Below, in pieces: positions 35,149 through 43,374 of a DNA stretch of 64,000 nt. Below the pieces are notes generated by a model. The model was not told where the DNA came from. It made no database searches and worked only from the letters and a program-made list of their open reading frames with translations. The position numbers and the translations under genes are program-made. Within the stretch, counting starts at the first letter, position 1; the number at the start of each line of letters is the position of its first letter. Source of the DNA: Patulibacter sp. (GTDB lineage Bacteria > Actinomycetota > Thermoleophilia > Solirubrobacterales > Solirubrobacteraceae); the NCBI RefSeq assembly GCF_030655195.1, contig NZ_JAURWA010000108.1:30645-94644 (forward strand), read 5' to 3'.

Positions 35149-36053
35149 CCCCAGACGAACGACAGGACTCCGACATGGAACGCAGCGTGGCAGTCGTGGG
35201 TGCCGGGATGATGGGCACCGGCATCGCGGAGACGGTGGCGCGCGCCGGGCTGGAGGTGACGCTCTACGAGCCCGACCCACTGCCGCTCGAGCGCTCGCGG
35301 GAACGCCTCGCATCCTCGCTGCAGCGCATCGTCTCCCGCGGCCGGCTGACGGAGGGGGACGCCGCGGCAATCACCGCGCAGGTCAGCTGGACGACCGACC
35401 TCGAGGACGTCGCCGCCGCGACCATCGTCATCGAGGCAGTGAAGGAGGACGTCGGCGTCAAGCGCGACGTCTTCGCCCGCCTGGACCGCATCGTCGGACC
35501 CGACGCGTTGCTCCTGTCGAACACGTCGTCGATCCCGATCGCCGAGCTCGCCGCCGCGACCGGCCGCCCGGACCGCGTGGCCGGTCTGCACTTCTTCAGC
35601 CCTGTTCCGGTGATGTCGCTCGTCGAGATCGTCGTCGCGTTGGAGACCGGCGAGGACACCGTCGCGCGCATGGAGGCCTTCGCCGCCGCGTTGGGCAAGC
35701 ACGCCGTGCGCACGAAGGATCGCTCCGGCTTCATCGTCAACTTCCTCCTCGTCCCGTACCTGATGGCCGCCGTCCGGATGGTCGAGGAAGGCTTCGCGAC
35801 CCGCGAGGACATCGACCAGGGCATGAAAGAGGGCTGCGGGCACCCGATGGGACCGCTCGCCCTCGCCGACATGATCGGCCTGGACGTGCTGTACGCCATC
35901 GGTGTCTCGCTGCAGAGCGAGTTCCAGAAGCCCGAGTACGCCCCACCGCCGCTGCTCAAGCGAATGGTCGCCGCAGGCCGTCTGGGCCGCAAGTCCGGCC
36001 GCGGGTTCTACGAGTACGCGTCCGCCCAGGCGCCGGCTGCGGTGGCGGCATGA
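35145..36053 (+). CDS. 3-hydroxyacyl-CoA dehydrogenase (3-hydroxybutyryl-CoA type)
   Basis: 302 aa from the ATG overlapping MeaB; an ATG at 35175 (MERSVAVVGAGMMG) gives the more usual N-terminus. VAVVGAGMMGTGIAETVARA is the NAD loop with Glu after beta-2; LSNTSSIPIAELAAATGRPD, GLHFFSPVPVMSLVEIV (catalytic His) and the C-terminal SGFIVNFLLVPYLMAA with KEGCGHPMGPLALADMIGLD are diagnostic. It oxidises a 3-hydroxyacyl-CoA to the 3-keto form with NAD, supplying the thiolase. Coupled on both sides by 4-bp overlaps. Confidence 0.92.
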   Translation: MTPDERQDSDMERSVAVVGAGMMGTGIAETVARAGLEVTLYEPDPLPLERSRERLASSLQRIVSRGRLTEGDAAAITAQVSWTTDLEDVAAATIVIEAVKEDVGVKRDVFARLDRIVGPDALLLSNTSSIPIAELAAATGRPDRVAGLHFFSPVPVMSLVEIVVALETGEDTVARMEAFAAALGKHAVRTKDRSGFIVNFLLVPYLMAAVRMVEEGFATREDIDQGMKEGCGHPMGPLALADMIGLDVLYAIGVSLQSEFQKPEYAPPPLLKRMVAAGRLGRKSGRGFYEYASAQAPAAVAA

Positions 36054-37213
36054 GCACCGCCGAGACGGGGCTCGCCCCCTACGAGCTGCCGGAGGCGCTG
36101 ATCGAGATCCGCGACCTCGTCCGCACGATCGCGACCGAGAAGATCGTGCCCCGAGCCGCGGAGGTCGACCGGACCGCGGAGTACCCCTGGGACATCCGCA
36201 AGCTCCTCGCCGAGAACGACGTCCTGGCGTTGCCGTTCGACGAGCAGTACGGCGGCACCGGCACCGGCACCCTCGTGCTCCAGACCGCGGTGGAGGAGAT
36301 CGCCCGAGCCGACGCCTCGTGCGCGCTGATCCTCATGCTCCAGGAGCTCGGCTCGTTGCCGATCCAGCTCCACGGGTCCAACGAACTCAAGGACCGCTGG
36401 CTGCCCCGGTTCGCCACCGGCGAGCTCGCTCCAGCGTTCGCTCTGTCGGAGCCCGACGCCGGCTCCGAACCCTCGGCGATGCGCACCACCGCCGTCCGCG
36501 ATGGCGACGAGTGGGTCCTGAACGGCGCGAAGAACTGGATCAGCAATGCCGGCGTCGCCGATGTCTACGTCGTGTTCGCCGTCACCGACCCCGAGAAGCA
36601 CCGCATCACCGCGTTCCTCGTCGAGGCCGACCGACCCGGCTTCTCGATCGGCGGCTACGAGCACAAGCTCGGCATCCACGGTTCCCCTACTGGCTCGCCC
36701 GTCCTACAGGACGTCCGCGTCCCGCACGGGAACGTGATCGGTGAGGTCGGGCGCGGCATGGCCGTCGCGCTCTCCACCCTCGAGCGCACCCGTCTCGGCG
36801 CCGCCGCCCAAGCCGTCGGCATCGCCCAGGGCGCCACCGACTACGCCAACCAGTACGCCTCCGAGCGGATCGCGTTCGGGAAGCCGATCAACGAGTTGCA
36901 GGGCCTGCAGTTCAAGCTCGCCGACATGGAGACCGACACAGCCGCCGCCCGCGAACTCCTCCACAAGGCCTGCGCCATGGCCGACCGCTCGGAGCGCCCC
37001 GCCGACCTCGGCAAATGGACATCGATGGCGAAGGTCTTCGCCTCCGACAACGCCATGCGCGTCACCGTCGAAGCCGTCCAGGTCCTCGGCGGCTACGGCT
37101 ACGTCCGGGACCACCCCGTCGAGCGCATGATGCGCGACGCCAAGATCACCCAGATCTACGAGGGCACCAACGAGATCCAACGGGTGGTGATCGCGCGGCA
37201 CATGCGGCCGTAA
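36050..37213 (+). CDS. Acyl-CoA dehydrogenase (FAD)
   Basis: 387 aa, the normal ACAD length. Features: FALSEPDAGSEPSAMRTTA (FAD/substrate contact), WVLNGAKNWISNAGVADVYV, ERIAFGKPINELQGLQFKLA, VQVLGGYGYVRDHPVERMMR and the C-terminal ITQIYEGTNEIQRVVIARHM, where the Glu of YEGTNEIQ is the catalytic base of short/medium-chain enzymes. It makes the alpha,beta-double bond of an acyl-CoA and passes electrons to ETF. Last gene of the MeaB operon. The succession MeaB, hydroxyacyl-CoA dehydrogenase and acyl-CoA dehydrogenase links mutase support to beta-oxidation. A 196-bp spacer follows with nothing recognisable. Confidence 0.93.
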   Translation: MSTAETGLAPYELPEALIEIRDLVRTIATEKIVPRAAEVDRTAEYPWDIRKLLAENDVLALPFDEQYGGTGTGTLVLQTAVEEIARADASCALILMLQELGSLPIQLHGSNELKDRWLPRFATGELAPAFALSEPDAGSEPSAMRTTAVRDGDEWVLNGAKNWISNAGVADVYVVFAVTDPEKHRITAFLVEADRPGFSIGGYEHKLGIHGSPTGSPVLQDVRVPHGNVIGEVGRGMAVALSTLERTRLGAAAQAVGIAQGATDYANQYASERIAFGKPINELQGLQFKLADMETDTAAARELLHKACAMADRSERPADLGKWTSMAKVFASDNAMRVTVEAVQVLGGYGYVRDHPVERMMRDAKITQIYEGTNEIQRVVIARHMRP

Positions 37214-37409
37214 TCCTGCGCGGTGTCATCGCTCCTCACGGCGAAAGCAGTCAAGTCGCAGGTACGACGCGCGGGACAGGCCTTGAGACCCAGCGGACGC
37301 TTCCCTCGGGCTCGCTCCGAGCGCCGCAGGTTCAGGCCATCGGGAACGAAGCGCCGGCCGCGCGTGCGGGTGAAGAGGCTGACGCGATGCGCCCGTCGAT
37401 AACGCTGAG

Positions 37410-37754
37410 TCAATCGGCGCGGGCCCCGTACCTCGTGACGTCGATCTCCTCGTCCTCGAACGTCGCCACGACGCGCAGCGTGCCGCCGAGCGCGGCGACG
37501 TAGCGCTCGAGCGTCGAGACGCGGAGGTCCTCCCCCGCCCGCTCGATCGTCGACACCCGGGGCCGGCTGACCTCGAGGCGCTCGGCCAGCACGGCCTGGC
37601 TGATGCCGCGACGCTCGCGGATCTCGTGCAGGGCGACCTCGGCCTCGAGGCTCTCGACCAGCGCGGCCCGGCGCGCGGTGCGCTCGGGGGTATCCGGGCG
37701 CTGGGCCCTGATCTCGGCGGCGGTCTTGGGCTTCGTGAAGGCCATGGTGGTCAC
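37410..37754 (-). CDS. HigA-like XRE-family antitoxin, copy 1
   Basis: 114 aa from GTG 37754 overlapping the toxin stop (GTGA); ATG 37745 is an alternative. A helical N-terminus is followed by the HTH HEIRERRGISQAVLAERLEV with SRPRVSTIERAGEDLRVSTL and a short tail. In HigBA-type modules the toxin comes first and the antitoxin binds both toxin and operator. It is nearly identical to the protein at 51610-51954. The module sits 143 bp from the integrase stop, fitting a stabilisation role for the integrated element. Confidence 0.9.
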   Translation of the reverse strand: MTTMAFTKPKTAAEIRAQRPDTPERTARRAALVESLEAEVALHEIRERRGISQAVLAERLEVSRPRVSTIERAGEDLRVSTLERYVAALGGTLRVVATFEDEEIDVTRYGARAD

Positions 37755-38023
37755 TCGTTCTCGTCGAGGTACTTCAAGTAGTCGTTGTCGAGCGCGTCGG
37801 CGAGCGGGATGTTGCGCTCGTACCAGGCGGTCCAGTCGCCGGTCTTGTCGCCGCCGATCAGGAAGATCGCCTGTCGGACTGGGTCGAACGCGAACAGCAC
37901 CCGCAGGTGCCCGCCGATCGATCGCAGCTCTTTCATGTTGTGGTGCGCGCTGGCACTGATCCGGTCCGCGGCCGACCGCCCGAGCGCCGAGCCCCGGGCT
38001 TCCAAGAGTTCAACGGACGCCAT
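37751..38023 (-). CDS. HigB/RelE-superfamily toxin, copy 1, start apparently lost
   Basis: 90 aa from the first in-frame ATG. HHNMKELRSIGGHLRVLFAF, FLIGGDKTGDWTAWYERNIP and LADALDNDYLKYLDENE match phage Gp49-like/HigB mRNA interferases that cut mRNA at the ribosome. The intact copy at 51951-52298 is 25 residues longer. The equivalent codons are present here (WTVLFSAEVEAWLAGLGDDD), but the homologous ATG has become GCG and no ATG, GTG or TTG lies in frame before the upstream stop. The toxin is therefore either truncated, lacking the first strand and helix, or dead, while the antitoxin remains intact. Confidence 0.8.
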   Translation of the reverse strand: MASVELLEARGSALGRSAADRISASAHHNMKELRSIGGHLRVLFAFDPVRQAIFLIGGDKTGDWTAWYERNIPLADALDNDYLKYLDENE

Positions 38024-38110
38024 GATCGAGTCCCAGTCGTCGTCGCCGAGGCCGGCGAGCCACGCCTCGACCTCCGCGCTGAAGAGGACGGTCCACGCCG
38101 CAAGGCTAGC

Positions 38111-38126
38111 GTAATGCTTGCGTTAC
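38111..38126. promoter_or_regulatory. Toxin-antitoxin operator, copy 1
   Basis: GTAATGCTTGCGTTAC, an imperfect palindrome identical to 52311-52326 and placed directly upstream of both toxin genes; a further half-site (GTAATGCATAC) follows at 38129. Presumed autoregulatory site of the XRE antitoxin. Confidence 0.65.
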
Positions 38127-38165
38127 TGTAATGCATACGTTTCCGGGTGGGGACCGGGAGGCGGC

Positions 38166-39533
38166 TCACCGCCGCACGTTCGGCCCGAACGCGGCATTGA
38201 CGACGTCAATCGCGCGCTCGTCGGTCTTGCCGGCGAGGTAGCGGTTGGTCGTGCTCACCCGGGCGTGCCCGAGTACGTCGCGGGCTACGAGGATGCCGGC
38301 TCCTTGGGCGAGGATCGAGCCGGCGGCGTGGCGGAGTCCGTGGAGGCTGACGTCGCGCAGGCCGGCCTCCTCTCGGGCGGCCTTGTACCGGCGGCGGATG
38401 GCCGAGGTGTCGAGGCAGCGGCCGAGGCGGTTGACGAAGACGTAGTCGTCGGGCGAGAGGAAGTGCTCGCGCATCGCGACGCGGTTGAATGCGTCGACGG
38501 CCTGACGGGGGATCGGGACGGTTCTGGGCCTCCAGGACTTCGGGGGCTTCTCAACGTTGGCGGACATCGCGCGTTGGACGTCGATGACTCCCCCGCGCCC
38601 GTCAGGGGTGAGTTGGATGTCGCACCACTTCAGCGCGCGGGCCTCACCGATGCGCAGCCCGCTGTAGAGGAGGACGCGGAAGAGCTCGGCGTCCTGCTCG
38701 TCGGCTTGGCGACAGAGGCGGGTCTCCTCGTCTGAGACGTCGACGTCGCGGCCCTTGTAGGTGAGGGTCGTACGGTGGGCGCCGTGAGCAGCGGCCTCGG
38801 CGAGCATCTCGACCTCGTGGGGCTCGTAGTAATCGAGCTTGGCGGGTGGGAGCTCGCGGCGCTTGTCGGTGCCGGCGACGGGGTTGGCCGGGAGGCCGTA
38901 GGTGTCGGTGCGCTGGCCGTAGGAGAAGACGGCGTGCAGGACGTGGCGGTGCTTGTTGACGTTGCGCGGGGTGAGGCCTTCGCGGTCGAGGGCGCGAAGC
39001 CAGCTGGAGACCTGGCGTGGGGTCACGTCGAGGACGGAGTGGTCGCCGAAGGCCTTCATGATGCGGCCGGTCGTGCGGGTCTTGCCGCGCTTCGTGCGGA
39101 GGTTGGGGTCGCGGATCAGGAATCCGTAGTCCTGGACGGTCGAGGCGCTGGCGCCGCGGACGTCGCGCAGCCATTCGAGCCATTCGTGCGCGAGCTGCCG
39201 GACGGTGAGGTCGGCGGCGGCGCTGCGGTGTTCCTCACGGGCGGCCTGGCGGGCGCGGAAGCGGGCGATCGCCTCGGGTGCGGCGGCATGCGCCCGGCGC
39301 TCGTCGAAGTAGCCCTCGGGGACCCTCCCCTTCCGCTTGACCCAGACGGGCCGGCCCTTCGCGTCGGTGCCGTCCTGATCGAGCCAGGCCTTGCCGATAC
39401 GTTGCTTCGCGGGGCGCGCGGCACCGTCGCGCCGGGGTTCGTGCCAGACGGCCTCGTAGTACGGGACGGTCCCCTTCTTGCCCTTGAAGGCGGTGACGGT
39501 GATGGCGGGTGCGACGTCGTCCGGACGGGCCAT
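38166..39533 (-). CDS. Tyrosine recombinase/integrase
   Basis: 455 aa. The N-terminal arm-binding part (1-~85) is AP2-like, the core-binding SAM-like domain spans ~100-210 (VRQLAHEWLEWLRDVRGASA), and the catalytic domain carries the Arg in LYSGLRIGEARALKW, HGLRH (His-x-x-Arg), LGHARVSTTNRYLAG (His/Trp position and Tyr nucleophile). It is complete. The gene start lies 18 bp from a cluster of four 11-bp repeats and 158 bp from a tRNA-Ala(GGC) 3' half, the standard int-attP arrangement of actinobacterial ICEs and phages. Since the tRNA fragment is downstream of the integrase on the map, the element it belongs to should extend leftwards from 39.74 kb. Confidence 0.93.
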   Translation of the reverse strand: MARPDDVAPAITVTAFKGKKGTVPYYEAVWHEPRRDGAARPAKQRIGKAWLDQDGTDAKGRPVWVKRKGRVPEGYFDERRAHAAAPEAIARFRARQAAREEHRSAAADLTVRQLAHEWLEWLRDVRGASASTVQDYGFLIRDPNLRTKRGKTRTTGRIMKAFGDHSVLDVTPRQVSSWLRALDREGLTPRNVNKHRHVLHAVFSYGQRTDTYGLPANPVAGTDKRRELPPAKLDYYEPHEVEMLAEAAAHGAHRTTLTYKGRDVDVSDEETRLCRQADEQDAELFRVLLYSGLRIGEARALKWCDIQLTPDGRGGVIDVQRAMSANVEKPPKSWRPRTVPIPRQAVDAFNRVAMREHFLSPDDYVFVNRLGRCLDTSAIRRRYKAAREEAGLRDVSLHGLRHAAGSILAQGAGILVARDVLGHARVSTTNRYLAGKTDERAIDVVNAAFGPNVRR

Positions 39534-39551
39534 GGATCGACCGTAGCAATC

Positions 39552-39611
39552 TTTGCGTAGCGGATTTTGCGTTTTGCGTAGCGCCCCTTTTGCGTAGCGT
39601 TTTGCGTAGCG
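39552..39611. repeat. Four identical 11-bp repeats, candidate integrase/Xis arm sites
   Basis: TTTGCGTAGCG occurs at 39552-39562, 39573-39583, 39589-39599 and 39601-39611, with a partial copy TTTTGCG at 39565. They fill the space between the integrase start and the tRNA fragment. Direct repeats in this position normally bind the N-terminal domain of the integrase or the excisionase and control the direction of recombination. Confidence 0.7.
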
Positions 39612-39690
39612 GATTGAGTTAATCCGGCTCTGTCACTGAGCATTCAACCGCACTGAGTGACGCCAGATAGCACCAGATACGCCGATTACC

Positions 39691-39740
39691 CCTGCATGGC
39701 ATGCAGGAGGTCGACGGTTCGAGCCCGTCTAGCTTCACCT
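39691..39740 (+). repeat. tRNA-Ala(GGC) 3' half: integration attachment site
   Basis: Reads as anticodon stem CCTGC/GCAGG around loop ATGGCAT (anticodon GGC), variable loop AGGTC, T arm GACGG-TTCGAGC-CCGTC, acceptor strand TAGCTTC, discriminator A and CC. The D arm and 5' acceptor strand are missing, so it is not a gene. Bases 39696-39740 repeat at 60759-60803 with one mismatch. This is the product expected when an element inserts into a tRNA 3' end and leaves a partial duplicate. Confidence 0.8.
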
Positions 39741-39752
39741 CAGCGGCACCCA

Positions 39753-39780
39753 CGAAAGCCCCGGAACTCCGGGGCTTTCG
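39753..39780 (+). terminator. Hairpin downstream of the tRNA fragment
   Basis: CGAAAGCCCCGG-AACT-CCGGGGCTTTCG, a perfect 12-bp stem. Such GAAAGCCCC...GGGGCTTTC hairpins terminate tRNA genes, so the terminator travelled with the tRNA 3' half. The following ~240 bp to 40024 show nothing further. Confidence 0.75.
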
Positions 39781-40024
39781 GCGTTTCAGGGGCATGCGAT
39801 CCGCGGCGCGGACAGCCTCTCCCGTCCGCGGGCACCACTGGGGGTACCAGATTCGCAGGAGCCGTCGGGTAGTCGTGGAATGCTTCGGCGATGGACGCCC
39901 GATCTGGCACGGCGTACGTCCGCAAGACGTTGAGCGCAGAGGCAGACGCTCCGCTTCTCGCCTGCTCGATCGAGGCGGTGCACGCCGGCGGAGCATGCGA
40001 GGCCCGTCGGGGACCGCGGGGCGG

Positions 40025-40342
40025 TCACGGGCCCGCCGGGTCGACGAGCACGAGCCGGCCGTCGGGAAGCCGGTAGACCCGGCCGACCGGCTCGCCGCGA
40101 CCGGTGACGCGCGACGGTGTGGACGGGGTGCTGAGGGTGCGTTCCGTCGATCCCGGGGCGGGCGCGGGTGTCGTCGGTCGCCGGACGACCCGTCCGTCGG
40201 TGTCCGTGGCGAGCCCCAGGCCCGCCACGAGGAACGCGACCGCCAGCACGAGACCGAGGTCGAAGAGGTTGACCAGCCCGTCGAGGGGGTCGCCGGTGTC
40301 GCTGTCGACCCCGCCGCGGCGACCGAGTCCGACGCGACTCAT
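40025..40342 (-). CDS. DUF2149 membrane protein, partner of the TolQ/ExbB-like channel
   Basis: 105 aa. DSDTGDPLDGLVNLFDLGLV followed by LAVAFLVAGLGLAT is the DUF2149 signature: a short cytosolic start, one membrane helix, and an external tail. The single-helix topology with an Asp at the helix start is that of ExbD/TolR-like subunits. In other microbes DUF2149 is found beside MotA/TolQ/ExbB genes and cobalt/cobalamin genes such as cobN (from memory, not checked). Its ATG overlaps the channel gene stop by 4 bp; it is the last gene of the cobalamin-riboswitch operon. Confidence 0.75.
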   Translation of the reverse strand: MSRVGLGRRGGVDSDTGDPLDGLVNLFDLGLVLAVAFLVAGLGLATDTDGRVVRRPTTPAPAPGSTERTLSTPSTPSRVTGRGEPVGRVYRLPDGRLVLVDPAGP

Positions 40343-40965
40343 CCGGCGGTCTGGTCGACGGGAACCCGTGCCGCGCGTTCCAGGGCGGCGAGGTCCTCCG
40401 TCGCGGTCCGCGTGCGGATGAGGGTGAGGGCGAACGCGACGGTCCCGACGAGGATCCCGAGGACCGTGGCGGCGAAGGCGGTCCGCAGGTCGCCGGCCAG
40501 TGCCGCGACGTCACCGCGCCCGAGGGCGGCGATGCCGGGACCGAGCGGGATCAGCGTGCCCATGAGGCCCACGGCCGGTCCTGCCCGAACGAGCATCCGG
40601 GTCCGGTCGAGTCGTCGCTGGACGTGGAGCTCGTAGTCGGCGAGGGCGTCCTCCACGGCATCCGGCCTCCCCGTGGCCCGCGCCTCTGCCATCCCGCGGA
40701 CGGCCTGCTCCGCGAGCGCGCCGGGTGCGGCCCGCGCGAACTCGGGTGCGCGACCGGGGTTCGCAAGGGCTCCGGCGGCGACGGCGAGCAGGCGCGGACG
40801 GCCGGGTCGCAGGCGACGCGCGGCCTCGGACGCGGCACGCCCGGTCTCGAGCACCAGGAGCAGCGCGAGGATCAGCGCGAGGGCGTGCACCGGGCCTTCG
40901 AGTGCGGAGGCGACGCCGGTGAGCGCCTCCGTGACCACGTCGGCGAGTGGGGGGACAGGGATCAC
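40339..40965 (-). CDS. MotA/TolQ/ExbB-family proton-channel protein
   Basis: 208 aa from GTG 40965. Three membrane helices: ALALILALLLVLETG near the N-terminus, then VRAGPAVGLMGTLIPLGPGI and TAFAATVLGILVGTVAFALT, the latter pair being the conserved TolQ/ExbB core (GPxxGLxGTxIPLxxGI...A..TT..GL..G). Such proteins form pentamers that let protons drive ExbD/TolR-type partners. In an organism without known TonB-dependent receptors its role with an ECF vitamin transporter is unclear. The longer frame upstream (to 41052) overlaps the S-component gene and is less likely. Confidence 0.8.
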   Translation of the reverse strand: MIPVPPLADVVTEALTGVASALEGPVHALALILALLLVLETGRAASEAARRLRPGRPRLLAVAAGALANPGRAPEFARAAPGALAEQAVRGMAEARATGRPDAVEDALADYELHVQRRLDRTRMLVRAGPAVGLMGTLIPLGPGIAALGRGDVAALAGDLRTAFAATVLGILVGTVAFALTLIRTRTATEDLAALERAARVPVDQTAG

Positions 40966-40993
40966 GAGGAGCCTCGATGGTCGGGGACGGATG

Positions 40994-41623
40994 TCACTGC
41001 GGGCTGCGCTCCACCGCGGGGGCGAACCGTCCCTCTCGGCGGGCGCGGGCACGGCGGATCGCCAGCAGCATCGCGGGGCCGAACGCGAGGGCGAACGCGA
41101 CGTTGCCCAGGGCGTGGGCGATGTCGAACGGCGCCGAGGAGGCGATCACGGCGAGCAGCGCGCCGGCCCCGCCACCGGTCGCGCCGAGCCAGACGGAGAC
41201 GTTCATGATCGTGCCGAACAGCAGGCCCGCGACGCCGCAGGCCAGGGCCAGGGTCCAGCGTCCGGCGCGGTCGCGGAGGACGGCACCGAGTCCGGCGCCC
41301 AGCAGGCCGCAACACCCCCAGGCGAGCATCTGCCACGCGGTCCACGGGCCCTGCCCGAACGCGACGTTGGAGACCACGGCCGCGACCGCGCCGACCGCGA
41401 ACCCGGGAGCCGCGCCGAGGGCGAGACCGGCGAGCAGGACGACGTCGGTGGTCGGCTGCACGTTCGGGACCGGGGCGAGGGCCAGGCGCCCGACGGCCGC
41501 GAGCGCCGCCAGCGTCGCCACCAGGGCGAGGACCCGCGACGGCGGGCGCGTGCGCTCGTACCACCACGCCATCAGGACGAGGGCGAGGACGACGAGGACC
41601 GTCGCGGGCAGCGCGGGGCTCAT
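40994..41623 (-). CDS. ECF transporter S component (predicted cobalamin-specific)
   Basis: 209 aa, about six helices: ATVLVVLALVLMAWW, VLALVATLAALAAVGRLALA, LLAGLALGAAPGFAVGAVAA, AWGCCGLLGAGLGAVL, TLALACGVAGLLFGTIMNV and a final FALAFGPAMLLAI. NVQPTTDVVLLAG and the VSNVAFGQGPWTAWQMLAWG block are features of the CbrT/ThiW-like S components, which capture the vitamin and dock on the EcfT/ATPase module. The riboswitch upstream of the operon makes B12 or a precursor the likely substrate. The ATG overlaps the ATPase gene by 4 bp. Confidence 0.85.
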   Translation of the reverse strand: MSPALPATVLVVLALVLMAWWYERTRPPSRVLALVATLAALAAVGRLALAPVPNVQPTTDVVLLAGLALGAAPGFAVGAVAAVVSNVAFGQGPWTAWQMLAWGCCGLLGAGLGAVLRDRAGRWTLALACGVAGLLFGTIMNVSVWLGATGGGAGALLAVIASSAPFDIAHALGNVAFALAFGPAMLLAIRRARARREGRFAPAVERSPQ

Positions 41624-43374
41624 CGCGGCGTCCGGTCCGGCGCGGCGGGCTCCGGGGAGCGGGGCGGGTCGGGGTGCGCCGAGCCGGCCCTCGCCCCGGT
41701 GTCCGCGGCGGGCAGCGGCCCGTCGGCCCTCGCCCCGCCGAGCATCGCCCGGGCACCGGCCTCCGGGGTCAGCAGGTCGGGCCGTTCGAGGATCCGCGCG
41801 GTCTGCGTCGCGAAATACCAGCCCTGGCCGAGGAGTGCCGCGGGTGGACCGTCCGCGATCACGCGACCTCCACCCAGGAGCACCACCCGGTCGGCCAGCT
41901 CCGCGGCGAACTCGACGTCGTGGGTGGCGACCACCAGCGTCGTGCCCGTGGCCGAGAGCCGCTGCAGCTCCCGGAGGAGCGCGGCGCGAGCCCTAGCGTC
42001 CATCCCGCGGGTCGGCTCGTCGAGGCCCAGGATCGCCGGAGGCGCGCCGCCCGCGAGGACGACCGCGAGGGCGAGACGTTGGCGCTGCCCACCGGAGAGA
42101 TCGCGGGGGTGGCGGTCGGCCAGGTGGTCGAGCCCCACCAGCTCGAGTGCTGCGGGCGTCGTCTCGTCGCCGACGCGGTCGTGCAGCAGGACGTCGCCGG
42201 GGTGCTGCGGCAGCAGCCGCACCGGGCCGGCGCGCTCGACCCGGCCGCGCGTGGGGCGATCGAGGTCGGCGAGCACCCGGAGCAGCGACGACTTGCCCGC
42301 GCCGTTGCGGCCCATCAGGGCGACCCGCTCGCCCGGGCGCAGGTCGAGGTCGACGCCGCGGAGGACGACCGGCCCGTCGGCGATCTCCCGCCACACGCCG
42401 CGTACGCGCGCGGCGGACCCGGTCGGTGGCGTCCGGCGACCGGGGCGGCGGGACAGCCCGGTGCCGCCGCCGACGGCGCGATCCGGGGGCGTCGCGGCGT
42501 CCGGGCCGTGCCGACCTCGTCCGGGCCCGGTGAGCGCCTGTCGCGCATCGCGGACTCCCACCGGCAGCGGCCGGCGGCCCGCGGCGCGGAAGAGCCGCGC
42601 CGCCGGTGGCAGCAGCGCCGGATCCGCGTCGGCCGCCCAGTCGAGGAACGCCGCCGGCACCGCGTCGCACGCGACGCGGCCGTCCTGGAGGACGACGACC
42701 CGGTCGGCGTGGTGGAGGCAGCGGTCCAGGCGGTGCTCGGCGAGCACGACGGCGGTGCCGTGCTCCTCGTTCAGCCGGCGCAGCAGCCACACGAGCTCGT
42801 CGCCGGCGACCGGATCCAGCTGCGCGGTCGGCTCGTCGAGCAGGAAGAGCCGCAGTCCACCCGACGGCCCTCCGCGGGCACCCGCGACCAGCGCCGCCCC
42901 CAGCGCGACCCGTTGGAGCTCGCCCCCCGAGAGCGCGCTCGTGCGCCGGTCCAGCAGCCCCTCGATGCCCAGCGCCAGGGCGACCTCCTCGACGGCCAGC
43001 GCGACGGTGGACTCGTCCTCCCCCCGGAGCTGCAGGGGCAGGGAGAGCTCCGCGCGGACGACGTTCATCACGACCTGCGTCTCGGGGTCCTGCAGGACGG
43101 TGCCGACGACCGCGGCCAGTGTCGAGGGTGTGGCCTCCCGGGTGTCGCGCCCCGTCACGCGGACGTGGCCCTGCAGCACGCCACCGACGTGGTGGGGCAG
43201 CAGGCCGCAGGCGGCGTGCAGCACCGTGGACTTGCCCGAGCCCGACGCGCCCGCCAGGACCACGAACTCGCCCGGCCGGACGACGAACGACACATCGCGC
43301 AGGGCCGCGGCGGTCGCGCCGGCGTGCGTGGCCGTGACGTGCTCGAACTCGAGGACCGGCGCCTCGAGGGTCAC
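41620..43374 (-). CDS. Fused ECF-type ABC ATPases (EcfA1-EcfA2)
   Basis: 584 aa with two cobalt/ECF-class ATPase domains. Domain 1: LAGASGSGKSTVLHAACGLL (Walker A), ETQVVMNVV (Q-loop), LSGGELQRVALGAA, LFLLDEPTAQLDPVAG. Domain 2: LMGRNGAGKSSLLRVLADL, LSGGQRQRLALAVVL, ILGLDEPTRGMDARAR. A proline/Arg-rich linker (~270-330) joins them. ECF modules usually use two separate ATPases, so the fusion guarantees a 1:1 ratio. Overlaps the T-component and S-component genes by 4 bp each. It powers vitamin uptake with the EcfT protein. Confidence 0.93.
   Translation of the reverse strand: MTLEAPVLEFEHVTATHAGATAAALRDVSFVVRPGEFVVLAGASGSGKSTVLHAACGLLPHHVGGVLQGHVRVTGRDTREATPSTLAAVVGTVLQDPETQVVMNVVRAELSLPLQLRGEDESTVALAVEEVALALGIEGLLDRRTSALSGGELQRVALGAALVAGARGGPSGGLRLFLLDEPTAQLDPVAGDELVWLLRRLNEEHGTAVVLAEHRLDRCLHHADRVVVLQDGRVACDAVPAAFLDWAADADPALLPPAARLFRAAGRRPLPVGVRDARQALTGPGRGRHGPDAATPPDRAVGGGTGLSRRPGRRTPPTGSAARVRGVWREIADGPVVLRGVDLDLRPGERVALMGRNGAGKSSLLRVLADLDRPTRGRVERAGPVRLLPQHPGDVLLHDRVGDETTPAALELVGLDHLADRHPRDLSGGQRQRLALAVVLAGGAPPAILGLDEPTRGMDARARAALLRELQRLSATGTTLVVATHDVEFAAELADRVVLLGGGRVIADGPPAALLGQGWYFATQTARILERPDLLTPEAGARAMLGGARADGPLPAADTGARAGSAHPDPPRSPEPAAPDRTPR

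Noticed and set aside
39552..39611. CRISPR array
   Set aside because: Repeats are only 11 bp with irregular 1-10 bp spacing and no cas genes; an integrase arm-site array fits better.
39691..39740. A complete tRNA-Ala gene
   Set aside because: Only the anticodon stem-loop, T arm and 3' acceptor strand are present; the upstream sequence does not form a D arm or 5' acceptor strand. The same holds for 60759-60803.
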